Of a DNA stretch of 64,000 nucleotides, positions 24,080 to 33,264 are shown one piece after another. The notes beneath the pieces were generated by a model that worked only from the letters and a program-made list of their open reading frames with translations, had not been told where the DNA came from and did not search any database. Made by a program: the position numbers and the translations under genes. Location of the stretch: assembly GCA_017442315.1 (NCBI GenBank), contig JAFRZX010000054.1:1-64000 (forward strand). Reading direction: 5' to 3'. How positions within the stretch are numbered: the first letter of the stretch is position 1; each line of letters starts with the position of its first letter. Source of the DNA: Bacteroidales bacterium. Its GTDB lineage: Bacteria; Bacteroidota; Bacteroidia; Bacteroidales; UBA932.

Positions 24080-25001
24080 GACTTTCCTCCAATATACGAC
24101 TGGTTGTCACCCGTTTTTTCAATCCAGTCTTGACTTCTTCAAACCCTTCGCCAAAAACACTCATGGCAGTAGAAACTGAGATGAAGGCCTTCGGGTCAAT
24201 TGTCCTTATTTCTCTTATGAGTTCATTCATCTGATATTTGCGAGCGACCACAAGAAGCACCTTGCTTTCCTTTTGCGTATACCAACCTACAGACTGCAAT
24301 GCTGTGACTCCCCTATGGATATCGTTTATTATATGATCTGCTATTTCCTTGTATCTTGAAGAAAATATCAGTATCTGCACAGAAGACTTGTTGCCTAACA
24401 GAACGAAGTCTATACCAAAAGAGAATCCCAGCATGATGACATATGCATAGATCATATCTATTATACCCTTGCCTGGGACAAAAAGCATCAAAGCAATGAT
24501 GAAAACGTCCGTAAACAGATAGACCCTTCCCGGAGACACCGGCCAATATTTGTTGATGACCATGGCTACAATATCAGTTCCTCCGGAACTTCCTCCTCTA
24601 AGGAGCACCAGACCAAGACCTACCGATTCAAGAGCAGCCCCGGTCAAGGCCCCTATAAGTTTATCATCCACGAAATCATGACATTCCAGCATCGGAAACT
24701 TCGGAAGCACTTCAAACAGCACGGAAGTCAGAATGATAACATATATGGTCTTTATGCCGAAAGCCTTTCCCAAAGTCAGGAATCCGATTATCAGAAGCCC
24801 TATGTTTATGATGGGATAAGTCCATCCGATAGGTATTGCTCCTCCTGAAGCATACTGTATGATGGTACAGAGTCCTGTCAGTCCTCCACTGGCAAGCCCT
24901 GTCGGAATGATTATGGATGTCCAGGCCATACAGAAGATGACCGAACCGACTGTCATCAGAAAATAATCCCAGATAGTCTCCAATATCCGATTAGCTTTCA
25001 T
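24069..25001 (-). CDS. YitT family membrane protein (first of a pair)
   Basis: 310 aa paralog of the gene at 23126. Helices include GSVIFCMAWTSIIIPTGLAS and IINIGLLIIGFLTLG; LLRGGSSGGTDIVAMVI matches SQGGSTGGTDIIALV of the neighbour, and HRGVTALQSVGWYTQKESK is the DUF2179 domain. The pair probably arose by tandem duplication and then diverged. It follows leuS by 14 bp. Confidence 0.88.
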   Translation of the reverse strand: MKANRILETIWDYFLMTVGSVIFCMAWTSIIIPTGLASGGLTGLCTIIQYASGGAIPIGWTYPIINIGLLIIGFLTLGKAFGIKTIYVIILTSVLFEVLPKFPMLECHDFVDDKLIGALTGAALESVGLGLVLLRGGSSGGTDIVAMVINKYWPVSPGRVYLFTDVFIIALMLFVPGKGIIDMIYAYVIMLGFSFGIDFVLLGNKSSVQILIFSSRYKEIADHIINDIHRGVTALQSVGWYTQKESKVLLVVARKYQMNELIREIRTIDPKAFISVSTAMSVFGEGFEEVKTGLKKRVTTSRILEESHEQ

Positions 25002-25015
25002 AGGTCAAATTTCTG

Positions 25016-27781
25016 TTATTTTACAACAATGTTTACAATCTTGCCGGGAACTACTATCACCTTCAATATATTGCCTTCTGCAACATACTTAGCAGTCTGT
25101 TCCAAACCGCGTACATGCTTTTCCACATCCTCCTTAGACATCTGAAGTGGAAGATCTACCGTAAACCGCGTCTTTCCATTGAATGAAACAGCATAAGTAC
25201 AGCTGCTCTCTATGGTATATGCTTCAATATATTCAGGGAAAGAGGCATATGATATGCTGTCCTTATGTCCCAAAGCTTCCCAAAGTTCCTCTGCAATGTG
25301 CGGTGCAAAAGGAGAAAGAAGCACAATCAGAGGCTCAAGAATCTCCCTCTTGCTGCATTTCAGTTCGTATAGTTCGTTGACAGCTATCATGAAAGCACTT
25401 ACAGCAGTATTGAAAGAGAATGCTTCTATATCAGTACGCACCTTGCCTATAAGCTTGTGAAGCGTCTTCAACTCCTCTGGTGAAGCCTTTTCATCCCTGA
25501 CTATGAAGCCATCCCTGTCATAGAAAAGTCTCCATACTCTCTTAAGAAAACGGTTGACACCGTCTATACCCTTGGTATCCCATGGTTTGGACTGTTCAAG
25601 AGGCCCAAGGAACATCTCATACAATCTCAAGGTATCAGCACCATATGTGTCGCATACCATATCAGGATTCACTACATTGAACATAGACTTGGACATCTTC
25701 TCCACAGCCCATCCACAGACATATTCCCCATCCTCAAGAATAAACTGAGCATCGGCAAAATCCGGCATCCACGCCTTGAATGCCTCAATATCAAGCCTGT
25801 CATTATGAACTATATTCACATCAACATGAATTTCGGTAGTCTCATACTGATCCTTAAGACCAAGCGACACAAATGTGTTCGTATTGATTATACGGTAAAC
25901 AAAATTGGAACGGCCCTGGATCATTCCCTGATTTATCAGTTTTCTGAACGGTTCCTTTTCGCATACATATCCCAGGTCAAACAAGAACTTGTTCCAGAAA
26001 CGGGAATATATCAAATGACCTGTAGCATGCTCTGTCCCACCGATATAAAGGTCAACATTCCTCCAATACTCGTCAGCATCGCGTCCGACAAGAGCCTCAT
26101 CATTGTGAGGGTCCATATATCTGAGGTAATATGCGCTGCTGCCGGCAAATCCAGGCATTGTACTGAGTTCGATAGGATACCCTTCATATGTCCAGTCGCA
26201 AGCACGTCCTAGAGGTGGTTCTCCAGTCTCTGTAGGGAGATACTTGTCAACCTCAGGAAGCTGAAGCGGAAGCTTTTCAAACGGCATCGGAGTAGCGACA
26301 CCATCCTTGAAATACATAGGGAACGGTTCTCCCCAATATCTCTGACGCGAGAAAATGGCATCACGAAGACGGTAATTGATCTTACGACGGCCAATGCCAT
26401 GCTTTTCCACGTAATCTATAGCTGCCGGAATGGCTTCCTTTACAGAAAGGCCGTTAAGGAAACCGGAATTGCACATTATTCCATCCTTGGCATCAAAACT
26501 GGATTCGCTCACATCACATCCTTCTATCAGAGGGACTACAGGCAGATTGAAATGTCTTGCAAATGCATAGTCTCTGCTGTCATGAGCAGGCACTGCCATG
26601 ATCGCACCTGTTCCATAACCGGAGAGGACATATTCGGAAATCCATACCGGAACCTTGTCTCCCGTGAGAGGATTCACCGCATAAGATCCTGTAAACACTC
26701 CTGTCACCTTCTTTGTCTCGGTCATTCTCTCACGCTCGGTTTTCTTTCTGGCCATCGCCAGATACTCCTGCACTGCCTCTTTCTGCTCAGCAACAGTAAG
26801 TTTCTCCACCCATTCGCTTTCCGGAGCAAGCACCATGAATGTCACGCCAAAGACAGTATCCGCACGAGTTGTAAAGATTGTCATATCGTATTCCTCACTG
26901 CCATCAGATACTTTGAATACCATCTCTGCTCCCTGACTTTTTCCTATCCAGTTGCGTTGCATATCCTTTAACGATTCCGTCCAGTCAAGGTCCTCAAGAT
27001 CGTCAAGCAGACGCCCTGCATACGCAGATACACGAAGTTGCCACTGAGTCATTTTCTTTTGTTCCACTGGATGACCACCTCGTACTGAATATCCCTCCTT
27101 GACCTCATCATTGGCAAGAACGGTTCCTAAAGCCGGACACCAGTTCACTGCCGTCTCTCCTTGGTAGGCAATTCTATATTGCATAAGGACAGATGCCTTT
27201 TCCTTGTCACTGAACGAATTCCACTGACTGGCAGTAAAAGGATGCACATCCCCGCATGCTGCGTCAACGGCAGTACTGCCTCCTTCTGCAAAGGCAGCTT
27301 CAAGCTCAGATATCGGGCGCGCCTTCTGCTGACGGTTGTCATACCAGCTGTCAAACATCTTCAGGAATGCCCACTGTGTCCATTTATAATATTCAGGATC
27401 ACAGGTACGAACTTCACGCGACCAATCGTATGAAAAACCTATTCTGTCCATCTGCTGACGGTAACGGGCAATGTTCTTTTCCGTAGTCACAGCCGGATGC
27501 TGTCCGGTCTGTATGGCGTACTGCTCAGCCGGGAGTCCGAATGCATCATATCCCATAGGATGAAGAACATTGAAGCCACATAGACGTTTATAACGGCTGT
27601 ATATATCGCTGGCTATATATCCGAGAGGATGTCCCACATGAAGGCCGGCTCCAGACGGATATGGAAACATATCCAAAACATAATATTTAGGCTTCGACTT
27701 GTCTGCCTCTACTTTAAATGTCTGATTGGCAGCCCAGAAAGCCTGCCATTTGCTTTCAATTTCCTTAAAATTGTATTCCAT
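25016..27781 (-). CDS. leuS: Leucyl-tRNA synthetase
   Basis: 921 aa class Ia synthetase charging tRNA-Leu. The HIGH motif appears as [16 protein letters not shown] near residue 45, the KMSKS loop as [15 protein letters not shown] near residue 690. The editing domain (CP1) contains [15 protein letters not shown] and [19 protein letters not shown] segment around residues 160-210 not found in E. coli LeuRS is usual in Bacteroidetes. ATG 27781 ([13 protein letters not shown]) is preferred to 27787. It lies third in a leftward operon, 10 bp after the M28-like gene. Confidence 0.97.
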   Translation of the reverse strand: MEYNFKEIESKWQAFWAANQTFKVEADKSKPKYYVLDMFPYPSGAGLHVGHPLGYIASDIYSRYKRLCGFNVLHPMGYDAFGLPAEQYAIQTGQHPAVTTEKNIARYRQQMDRIGFSYDWSREVRTCDPEYYKWTQWAFLKMFDSWYDNRQQKARPISELEAAFAEGGSTAVDAACGDVHPFTASQWNSFSDKEKASVLMQYRIAYQGETAVNWCPALGTVLANDEVKEGYSVRGGHPVEQKKMTQWQLRVSAYAGRLLDDLEDLDWTESLKDMQRNWIGKSQGAEMVFKVSDGSEEYDMTIFTTRADTVFGVTFMVLAPESEWVEKLTVAEQKEAVQEYLAMARKKTERERMTETKKVTGVFTGSYAVNPLTGDKVPVWISEYVLSGYGTGAIMAVPAHDSRDYAFARHFNLPVVPLIEGCDVSESSFDAKDGIMCNSGFLNGLSVKEAIPAAIDYVEKHGIGRRKINYRLRDAIFSRQRYWGEPFPMYFKDGVATPMPFEKLPLQLPEVDKYLPTETGEPPLGRACDWTYEGYPIELSTMPGFAGSSAYYLRYMDPHNDEALVGRDADEYWRNVDLYIGGTEHATGHLIYSRFWNKFLFDLGYVCEKEPFRKLINQGMIQGRSNFVYRIINTNTFVSLGLKDQYETTEIHVDVNIVHNDRLDIEAFKAWMPDFADAQFILEDGEYVCGWAVEKMSKSMFNVVNPDMVCDTYGADTLRLYEMFLGPLEQSKPWDTKGIDGVNRFLKRVWRLFYDRDGFIVRDEKASPEELKTLHKLIGKVRTDIEAFSFNTAVSAFMIAVNELYELKCSKREILEPLIVLLSPFAPHIAEELWEALGHKDSISYASFPEYIEAYTIESSCTYAVSFNGKTRFTVDLPLQMSKEDVEKHVRGLEQTAKYVAEGNILKVIVVPGKIVNIVVK

Positions 27782-27791
27782 ATGCAATTTG

Positions 27792-29168
27792 TTATTTCTT
27801 TATTCCGAACTTTGGTCTGGCGCCTTTCTTTTCAAGACGGAATTCCACCGGTATCGTAATGGATGTATTCACTTTATTACCTTTGACTCGGCCAGGACGC
27901 CACTTCGGTGAAGCACTCACTACCTTCACAGCCTCAGCATCAAGCTCTTCCGAGACACTTTTGACGACTCTCACATTACCTACTTTTCCATCCCGGTCTA
28001 TGATGAACTCAACCATAACACGTCCTTGAATGCCGTCACGTACAGCCTCCGGAGGATACCTTAGACATTTGTAGACCCATTTTTCCAAAAACTGACGCGG
28101 ATCAGCGCTATTGAGAAATTCCGGTCTCTGGTCACAATCATAATATGCCACGATATCGCCCTCTGAAATCTTGCCTGATGAGACTGAAGCCAGACTGAAA
28201 GACGGTGCAGAGGAAGCATTTGCCAAAGCAAGAGTAAAGTTATATATATATTCCAGTTCCCTTTCCATCATATCAAAATCAATGATCGACTGGGTATCCT
28301 TGTCCGTATTATGTTCCGGATATCTGCCGGTAGTAAACATGACAGAGGGTATCTCCTCTGCATAAAAAGCTCTGTGATCAGATGGATAAGGCTCGGCAGC
28401 AACTACTTCAGGCAAGACGGGCTGAAGCTCACCGGTAAGAGTCCGGATGAGTGTGTTCATATCTGCATTTGACGAAGTATACGCATAGAATCCGTTATAT
28501 CCGGTTCCCAGCATATCCAGATTTATCATAGCATCGATATCGTCCGCACCTGCGAAAGCCCTGTTCAGAAAATACCATGCACCTGCATATGTATGCGCAG
28601 ATGCTCCAAATGCAACGAAGATGACGGAACGTCTGAACATAACAGCATTGGTATTAACCTTAGCCGCCAGTTCCAGAAGCATGGACAGACCTGTAGCATT
28701 TCCATTTGCTCCATAATAGATGCGTTCCACTGGAGTGCCATCTACAGTCATCGTCATGCTGCCAAGATTATCCAATCTTGCCCCTACAACGATATAACGG
28801 TCCTTAAGCGTCTTGTCGTAACCGGAAACATATCCTACAACATTGCAAGATGTCAATGTATCCCCATTCTCGCATGTAACTCCGAAAGAGTCTCCTTCCG
28901 GAAGAGAAAGCACATCAACCCCATATTCCCTGAAACAGTCTCTCACATAATCTGCAGCCATCCGTTCACCATCGGATCCGGCTTTTCTTCCCTCCATTAA
29001 AGCCGACGACAAAGTTCTGACATGATTCTTCATGGAAAGCATCGTCTCACTGTCATAGATATCTTCATATACAACACCGTCACGATACTGAGCCAATGCC
29101 TCCGTACCGAAAAAAAAGACAGTTGCCGCAATAAAGGAAAACAGGAACCTACGCATAATTCTATTCAT
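27792..29168 (-). CDS. M28-like pseudo-peptidase fused to a TonB C-terminal domain
   Basis: 458 aa, exported (signal [22 protein letters not shown]). Residues about 30-320 have an M28 aminopeptidase fold: [32 protein letters not shown] and PSDHRAF keep the later ligands. However the first zinc His is Arg ([10 protein letters not shown] for VVGAHLDxxG), the bridging Asp is Gly (GANGNATG for GANDNASG), and the Glu-Glu pair is lost ([11 protein letters not shown] for AFxAEExGLxG). The C-terminal 95 residues are a TonB_C domain ([32 protein letters not shown]). It is probably a non-catalytic periplasmic binding or scaffold protein. The start (29168 or 29156) overlaps or abuts the SPOR gene stop. 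Confidence 0.85.
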   Translation of the reverse strand: MNRIMRRFLFSFIAATVFFFGTEALAQYRDGVVYEDIYDSETMLSMKNHVRTLSSALMEGRKAGSDGERMAADYVRDCFREYGVDVLSLPEGDSFGVTCENGDTLTSCNVVGYVSGYDKTLKDRYIVVGARLDNLGSMTMTVDGTPVERIYYGANGNATGLSMLLELAAKVNTNAVMFRRSVIFVAFGASAHTYAGAWYFLNRAFAGADDIDAMINLDMLGTGYNGFYAYTSSNADMNTLIRTLTGELQPVLPEVVAAEPYPSDHRAFYAEEIPSVMFTTGRYPEHNTDKDTQSIIDFDMMERELEYIYNFTLALANASSAPSFSLASVSSGKISEGDIVAYYDCDQRPEFLNSADPRQFLEKWVYKCLRYPPEAVRDGIQGRVMVEFIIDRDGKVGNVRVVKSVSEELDAEAVKVVSASPKWRPGRVKGNKVNTSITIPVEFRLEKKGARPKFGIKK

Positions 29169-29676
29169 TGACAAGAATCCATACATCTGAAGGGCAGAAC
29201 TGTTCCTGCTTCACAATATACAGAGCTTCTACTGCATCTTGCACCTTATCAACCGGACAGACTCCTACAGCTGTCAGTCCTCCACGGAAATTGATCAAAG
29301 CCGGAGCATAACCGCTGTCCTTAGCCTTAAGAAGCAATGCTTCCGCATTGGAACGCGTACGGAAAGCTCCGATTATCACATAGTAACGCGCTTCAAGCTT
29401 GGTTGCAAACAGACCTCCTAAAGAAGCAGGATTCAATATGGAACCTCCACTCTGACGGATTGATTCGAGAGCTTCCAAAGAGTCCTGAACCATCTGTTCC
29501 TGCAATCTGAGAGAATCCAGACGGGCTTGCAGAGCAGCTTCCTCTGCCTTCATGATCTCAATTCTCCGGTTTTCTATATCCTCACTTGTAGGACGTCCAG
29601 CAAGTGTCCTGAAGAAATCACAGCCGTTCACAACAAACAAGGCGACAGCCATCAACGGTAAAATACATCGTTTCAT
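29161..29676 (-). CDS. SPOR-domain lipoprotein
   Basis: 171 aa. Signal peptide MKRCILPLMAVALFVVNGC with the lipobox Cys at residue 19. A coiled-coil (MKAEEAALQARLDSLRLQEQ) spans about residues 42-70, and the C-terminal part (EARYYVIIGAFRTRSNAEAL to the end) is a SPOR fold, which binds denuded peptidoglycan, often at the division site. It leads the operon with the M28-like protein, leuS and two yitT genes, and has the promoter at 29703-29733. Confidence 0.88.
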   Translation of the reverse strand: MKRCILPLMAVALFVVNGCDFFRTLAGRPTSEDIENRRIEIMKAEEAALQARLDSLRLQEQMVQDSLEALESIRQSGGSILNPASLGGLFATKLEARYYVIIGAFRTRSNAEALLLKAKDSGYAPALINFRGGLTAVGVCPVDKVQDAVEALYIVKQEQFCPSDVWILVNE

Positions 29677-29702
29677 ATTGCGTAGAAATTAGCGCATTCG
29701 CG

Positions 29703-29733
29703 CAAATTTAGCGAATTAATAGTCCTACACAAA
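29703..29733 (-). promoter_or_regulatory. Promoter of the SPOR-leuS-yitT operon
   Basis: Minus-strand TTTG (29733-29730), 19 bp, TAAATTTG (29710-29703), a full consensus match. Transcription would begin near 29696, 20 nt before the SPOR gene start. Confidence 0.75.
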
Positions 29734-29744
29734 ATAATTCTTGA

Positions 29745-29752
29745 TATATTTG
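29745..29752 (+). promoter_or_regulatory. -7 element of the capA-like gene
   Basis: TATATTTG matches the consensus. Transcription would start near 29759, only 16 nt before the TTG start codon at 29775, which supports that start. No good -33 box. Confidence 0.45.
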
Positions 29753-29774
29753 TAATCCTAAAACAACTTTTACA

Positions 29775-30932
29775 TTGCATATTTTCCGCCGATATCTGAG
29801 ATTAATCTCATTTATAGCCTTTACCATTCTTTCCTATGCAGGTTCAGACATGGTAATGGCTCAGCAGATACAGTTCCCTCAAAGATGGCATGAAAGTATA
29901 GACGACATACAACCGTTCACTCACCAGGACACTCTGAAGATATGCATAGCAGGTGATGTGATGATGCACAGCAAACAGATTTCAAATGCATCCATATCTT
30001 CTGGAGAATTTGATTTCCTTCCTTGGTTCGAACATGTTCGCGACATGGTATCATCCGCTGATATATCCGTAGCAAACATGGAATTTCCTCTGGCAGGAGA
30101 GCCATATACCGGATATCCTGCGTTTTCTGCTCCAGATATCATTGCAGAATGTATGGCTGCCTGTGGTTTCGATGTCCTTCTTGCCGCCAACAATCATATT
30201 TACGACAAGGGGTGCAAGGGAGCTATGCGCACAGTTGAAACATACAGAAAGCTGGAAAAGGAGCATGGAGTAACCTTTACCGGCATAGCGGAAGACATGG
30301 CATCCCGTAAGAAGAACAACCCTCTCATATTGAAAAAGAAAAACATAAGTATAGCAATCATCAACTGCACCTACGGAACAAACCTCGGAGCTGATGCACC
30401 TTGGCCCAAGGTAAATTATCTCAACGACAGGGAAACAACAGCCAGGGCCCTTGGGATAGCGGAAAAAGAGGCTGACTTCAGTATTGTGCTTCCTCACTGG
30501 GGCATCGAATACGACCTGCTCCATTCCACTGACCAGGAAAATACAGCCAGATGGTTGTCCGACAATGGCGCAGACCTGATAGCGGGAAGTCATCCCCATA
30601 CGGTTCAAGACACAGAAAACATAGGCAGAAACACTCAAGTGGCATATTCCTTGGGGAACATGGTTTCAAACATGAGTGCTCCGGACACGCAGATAGGACT
30701 TATTGCTGAAATCAGACTTATACGTACGACAAACGGAACATTCAAGGCTGATCCGATGGAGTTCACTTATATATGGTGCTCAAGACCAGGTGGATACTGC
30801 AGCACATATAAGATACTTCCCGTAAAAAGGTTTCTGGGAACCAGAGAACAGTGGCAAGGAAAATGGGAGTATGACAAAATGGTTTCAACGTACAAAAGAG
30901 TTATGGAAACCACCGGTATAAAAGACAAATAA
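29775..30932 (+). CDS. CapA/PgsA-family calcineurin-like phosphoesterase domain protein
   Basis: 385 aa exported protein of the CapA (poly-gamma-glutamate capsule) fold. ICIAGDVMMHS near residue 56, ISVANMEFPLAG, LAANNHIYDKG, VLPHWGIEYDLL and LIAGSHPHTVQD give the metallophosphoesterase ligand pattern. The N-terminal 30 residues are a signal/anchor segment. No poly-gamma-glutamate synthase genes are near, so capsule function is unsupported. The start is TTG 29775: a TGA lies 33 nt upstream in frame, no ATG lies between, and an ATG-only start would lose the signal peptide. It is 9 bp ahead of phoH. Confidence 0.85.
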   Translation: MHIFRRYLRLISFIAFTILSYAGSDMVMAQQIQFPQRWHESIDDIQPFTHQDTLKICIAGDVMMHSKQISNASISSGEFDFLPWFEHVRDMVSSADISVANMEFPLAGEPYTGYPAFSAPDIIAECMAACGFDVLLAANNHIYDKGCKGAMRTVETYRKLEKEHGVTFTGIAEDMASRKKNNPLILKKKNISIAIINCTYGTNLGADAPWPKVNYLNDRETTARALGIAEKEADFSIVLPHWGIEYDLLHSTDQENTARWLSDNGADLIAGSHPHTVQDTENIGRNTQVAYSLGNMVSNMSAPDTQIGLIAEIRLIRTTNGTFKADPMEFTYIWCSRPGGYCSTYKILPVKRFLGTREQWQGKWEYDKMVSTYKRVMETTGIKDK

Positions 30933-30941
30933 ACACGATAA

Positions 30942-31889
30942 ATGAGCAGAAACACAATTAAGCTTGAAGCGATTGATCCTATCGAAATATACGGAGCCGG
31001 CAACAGGATTCTGGAAGCATTATGCAGCTACTATCCGGATCTAAGAGTTGCAGCCAGAGGCAACGAGATAATCCTTGACGGGAACGACTCTGATATAGAG
31101 GACTTCAGCACTAAAATCAGGAAACTCATACAGAGACGTACTTTCAAGACAAACCTTTCTCCATATGATGTTGAAGATCTTTTTGACGGAGAAGCTTCAC
31201 CTGACAGGTTCAAGCTTACAGGAGATGCGGTAATTGTCCATGGAAACGACGGCAAGCCGATAAAGGCGCGCAACAAGACCCAGCAGGAGATGGTGAAATC
31301 ATATTTCGAGAACGATCTGATCTTTGCTGTCGGCCCGGCAGGAACCGGAAAGACATACATTGCCATTGCTCTTGCTGTCAGGGCCTTGAAAAACAGAGAA
31401 ATCAAAAGGATAATCCTCACACGTCCTGCAGTGGAAGCCGGAGAAAGGCTGGGATTCCTGCCAGGAGACCTTAAAGATAAGTTAGATCCATACCTACAGC
31501 CCTTGTATGATGCCCTTGGGGACATGATTCCGCCAAAAAGACTGCAGGAGTTCATGGCAGACGGCACAATTCAGATAGCACCGCTTGCATATATGCGTGG
31601 ACGCACTCTTGACAGAGCCTGTGTCATTCTGGATGAAGCTCAGAACACCAATCTCGGACAGCTCAAGATGTTCCTGACCAGAATGGGATGCGATGCAAAA
31701 TTCATTGTAACCGGAGATGCCAGTCAGATCGATCTTCCAAACAAAAAGGATTCAGGACTTTTACGAGGCATAGAACTGACGAAGGACATAAAGGGGATCA
31801 ATACCATTTTCTTCAGAAATGAAGACATTGTCAGGCATCCGCTTGTCACAAAGATAGTAAAGGCATTTGAAAAAGGGGAAACGCTCTGA
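30942..31889 (+). CDS. PhoH family ATPase
   Basis: 315 aa cytoplasmic P-loop ATPase of the PhoH/YbeZ type. Walker A FAVGPAGTGKTYIA near residue 130, Walker B CVILDEAQNT near 230, and FIVTGDASQIDLP as the sensor region. The N-terminal 95 residues are KH-like (ILEALCSYYPDLRVAARGNE), as in PhoH proteins linked to RNA metabolism with YbeY. It follows the capA-like gene by 9 bp, in one transcript, and ends inside a two-way terminator. Confidence 0.93.
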   Translation: MSRNTIKLEAIDPIEIYGAGNRILEALCSYYPDLRVAARGNEIILDGNDSDIEDFSTKIRKLIQRRTFKTNLSPYDVEDLFDGEASPDRFKLTGDAVIVHGNDGKPIKARNKTQQEMVKSYFENDLIFAVGPAGTGKTYIAIALAVRALKNREIKRIILTRPAVEAGERLGFLPGDLKDKLDPYLQPLYDALGDMIPPKRLQEFMADGTIQIAPLAYMRGRTLDRACVILDEAQNTNLGQLKMFLTRMGCDAKFIVTGDASQIDLPNKKDSGLLRGIELTKDIKGINTIFFRNEDIVRHPLVTKIVKAFEKGETL

Positions 31890-31904
31890 CGCGTCTCCCC
31901 TTTT
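31871..31904. terminator. Bidirectional terminator between phoH and the TPR gene
   Basis: AAAAGGGGAAACGC (31871-31884), loop TCTGAC, GCGTCTCCCCTTTT (31891-31904), one mismatch. A-rich and T-rich ends make it work on both strands. It overlaps the last codons of phoH and serves the convergent TPR gene too. Confidence 0.85.
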
Positions 31905-31932
31905 AACTATCTGTAACTTAGTCGGTTTCTAT

Positions 31933-33246
31933 CTAGTTCACCTTACCGGACTTTACGATGGCATCATACTTCTTGTATCCTTCCATATACTTGTCTTCTA
32001 CAGATGAGAAGCGATAATAGATGTTCTTAAGATACTCAGCAACATTGAGCTTGAGCTGATCGTTCTTCGATACTGCAAAAGCCTTTTCAAACGGATCGAT
32101 AGCATTAAGCAGGGACTGTTCAAACTCCTTTACAAGCTCCATGTACTTGTTGTCATCGAGTTCCTGTGAAGCCTGCTCCGATAGAGCCAGAGCCCTGTCA
32201 TAATAGAGAGTACCGGCACCATAGAATCCGAAATCATATTCTGGGTTCACCTCAGCACATCTGTAATAGCACTCAACGGCTTTCTCATAGTTGCCCAATT
32301 CCTTATAGATATTACCTTCCACATAGTAGAGGGAAACATTGTCCGGCTCATTCTTCTTAGCCTCATCAATAAGAACGAAGAGTCTGTCTGCATTTTCTCC
32401 GCTTTCAAGATAATAGTTGATAAGACCTATGAGTATGCTCTGGCTCTGAGGGAATTCAGAGAATCCCTTCTCTAAAACAGTTACAGCCTTCTCCTTCTCA
32501 CCAAGATTCATATAAACATCTGCAAGCTTTGCAAAAGTCTCTCCGTTGTCATAATAGTACTCAGCTTCGAGACATCTTTCAAAATATCCCTTCGCAGTGG
32601 TGTAATCCTGCTGAGCCCATGCTACATATCCGGCATTATACAGTGCAGTAGTATCAACCTTTGAAAGAGGTGCGGTCTCCGATGCATCTGCAGCCTTTCC
32701 AAGAAGAACACCGGCAGTCTTCATATCACCAATCATATATTTGTTCATACCATCAGTGAAATACTTCCTGGATACAGCTTCGATACCTTCAACGACATCC
32801 TTCTCCTTTGACTTCTTCACATCAACCTCATATGCCTTTACATATGCAGCGAGCGCACCTGCAAGAGCATCCTCAAAGATAGGCTTAGTAACATCCACAA
32901 GTACAAGATTGTCATTTGCATCAAAGTACAGGTCTTTATTGGAGTAACTTTCCTTAACATAAGGCAGGTTGTCTATAGTGACAGTCTCACGTGATTCCGG
33001 CTGCTCTGACCCCATCATATACTGAAGCTGAACACGCGGAGTATTGAGCAGGATATTGCGTGTAGGAGCATCATAGGCATCCATATATGCATCCGCCAAC
33101 TTAAGCCATGTTTTAACCTTAACCGCTTTCTTTGCATCCTGAGATGCAGCCTCTGCACTTTCCACAGCTTTCCTGGCAGCCTCAGTCTGTGCATAAGCGA
33201 ACTGTACAGTAAGAAGTACTGTCAATACAATCAGAACTCTTTTCAT
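31933..33246 (-). CDS. Exported TPR-repeat protein
   Basis: 437 aa, signal peptide MKRVLIVLTVLLTVQFAYA. The mature protein has at least four or five tetratricopeptide repeats: ALYNAGYVAWAQQDYTTAKG, KLADVYMNLGEKEKAVTVLE, LYYVEGNIYKELGNYEKAVE and FGFYGAGTLYYDRALALSEQ. An acidic and aromatic tail follows. TPRs hold proteins together, so a periplasmic scaffold is likely. It follows gyrA by 18 bp on the same strand and is probably expressed with it. Confidence 0.87.
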   Translation of the reverse strand: MKRVLIVLTVLLTVQFAYAQTEAARKAVESAEAASQDAKKAVKVKTWLKLADAYMDAYDAPTRNILLNTPRVQLQYMMGSEQPESRETVTIDNLPYVKESYSNKDLYFDANDNLVLVDVTKPIFEDALAGALAAYVKAYEVDVKKSKEKDVVEGIEAVSRKYFTDGMNKYMIGDMKTAGVLLGKAADASETAPLSKVDTTALYNAGYVAWAQQDYTTAKGYFERCLEAEYYYDNGETFAKLADVYMNLGEKEKAVTVLEKGFSEFPQSQSILIGLINYYLESGENADRLFVLIDEAKKNEPDNVSLYYVEGNIYKELGNYEKAVECYYRCAEVNPEYDFGFYGAGTLYYDRALALSEQASQELDDNKYMELVKEFEQSLLNAIDPFEKAFAVSKNDQLKLNVAEYLKNIYYRFSSVEDKYMEGYKKYDAIVKSGKVN

Positions 33247-33264
33247 AATTTAATGTATTAAATG

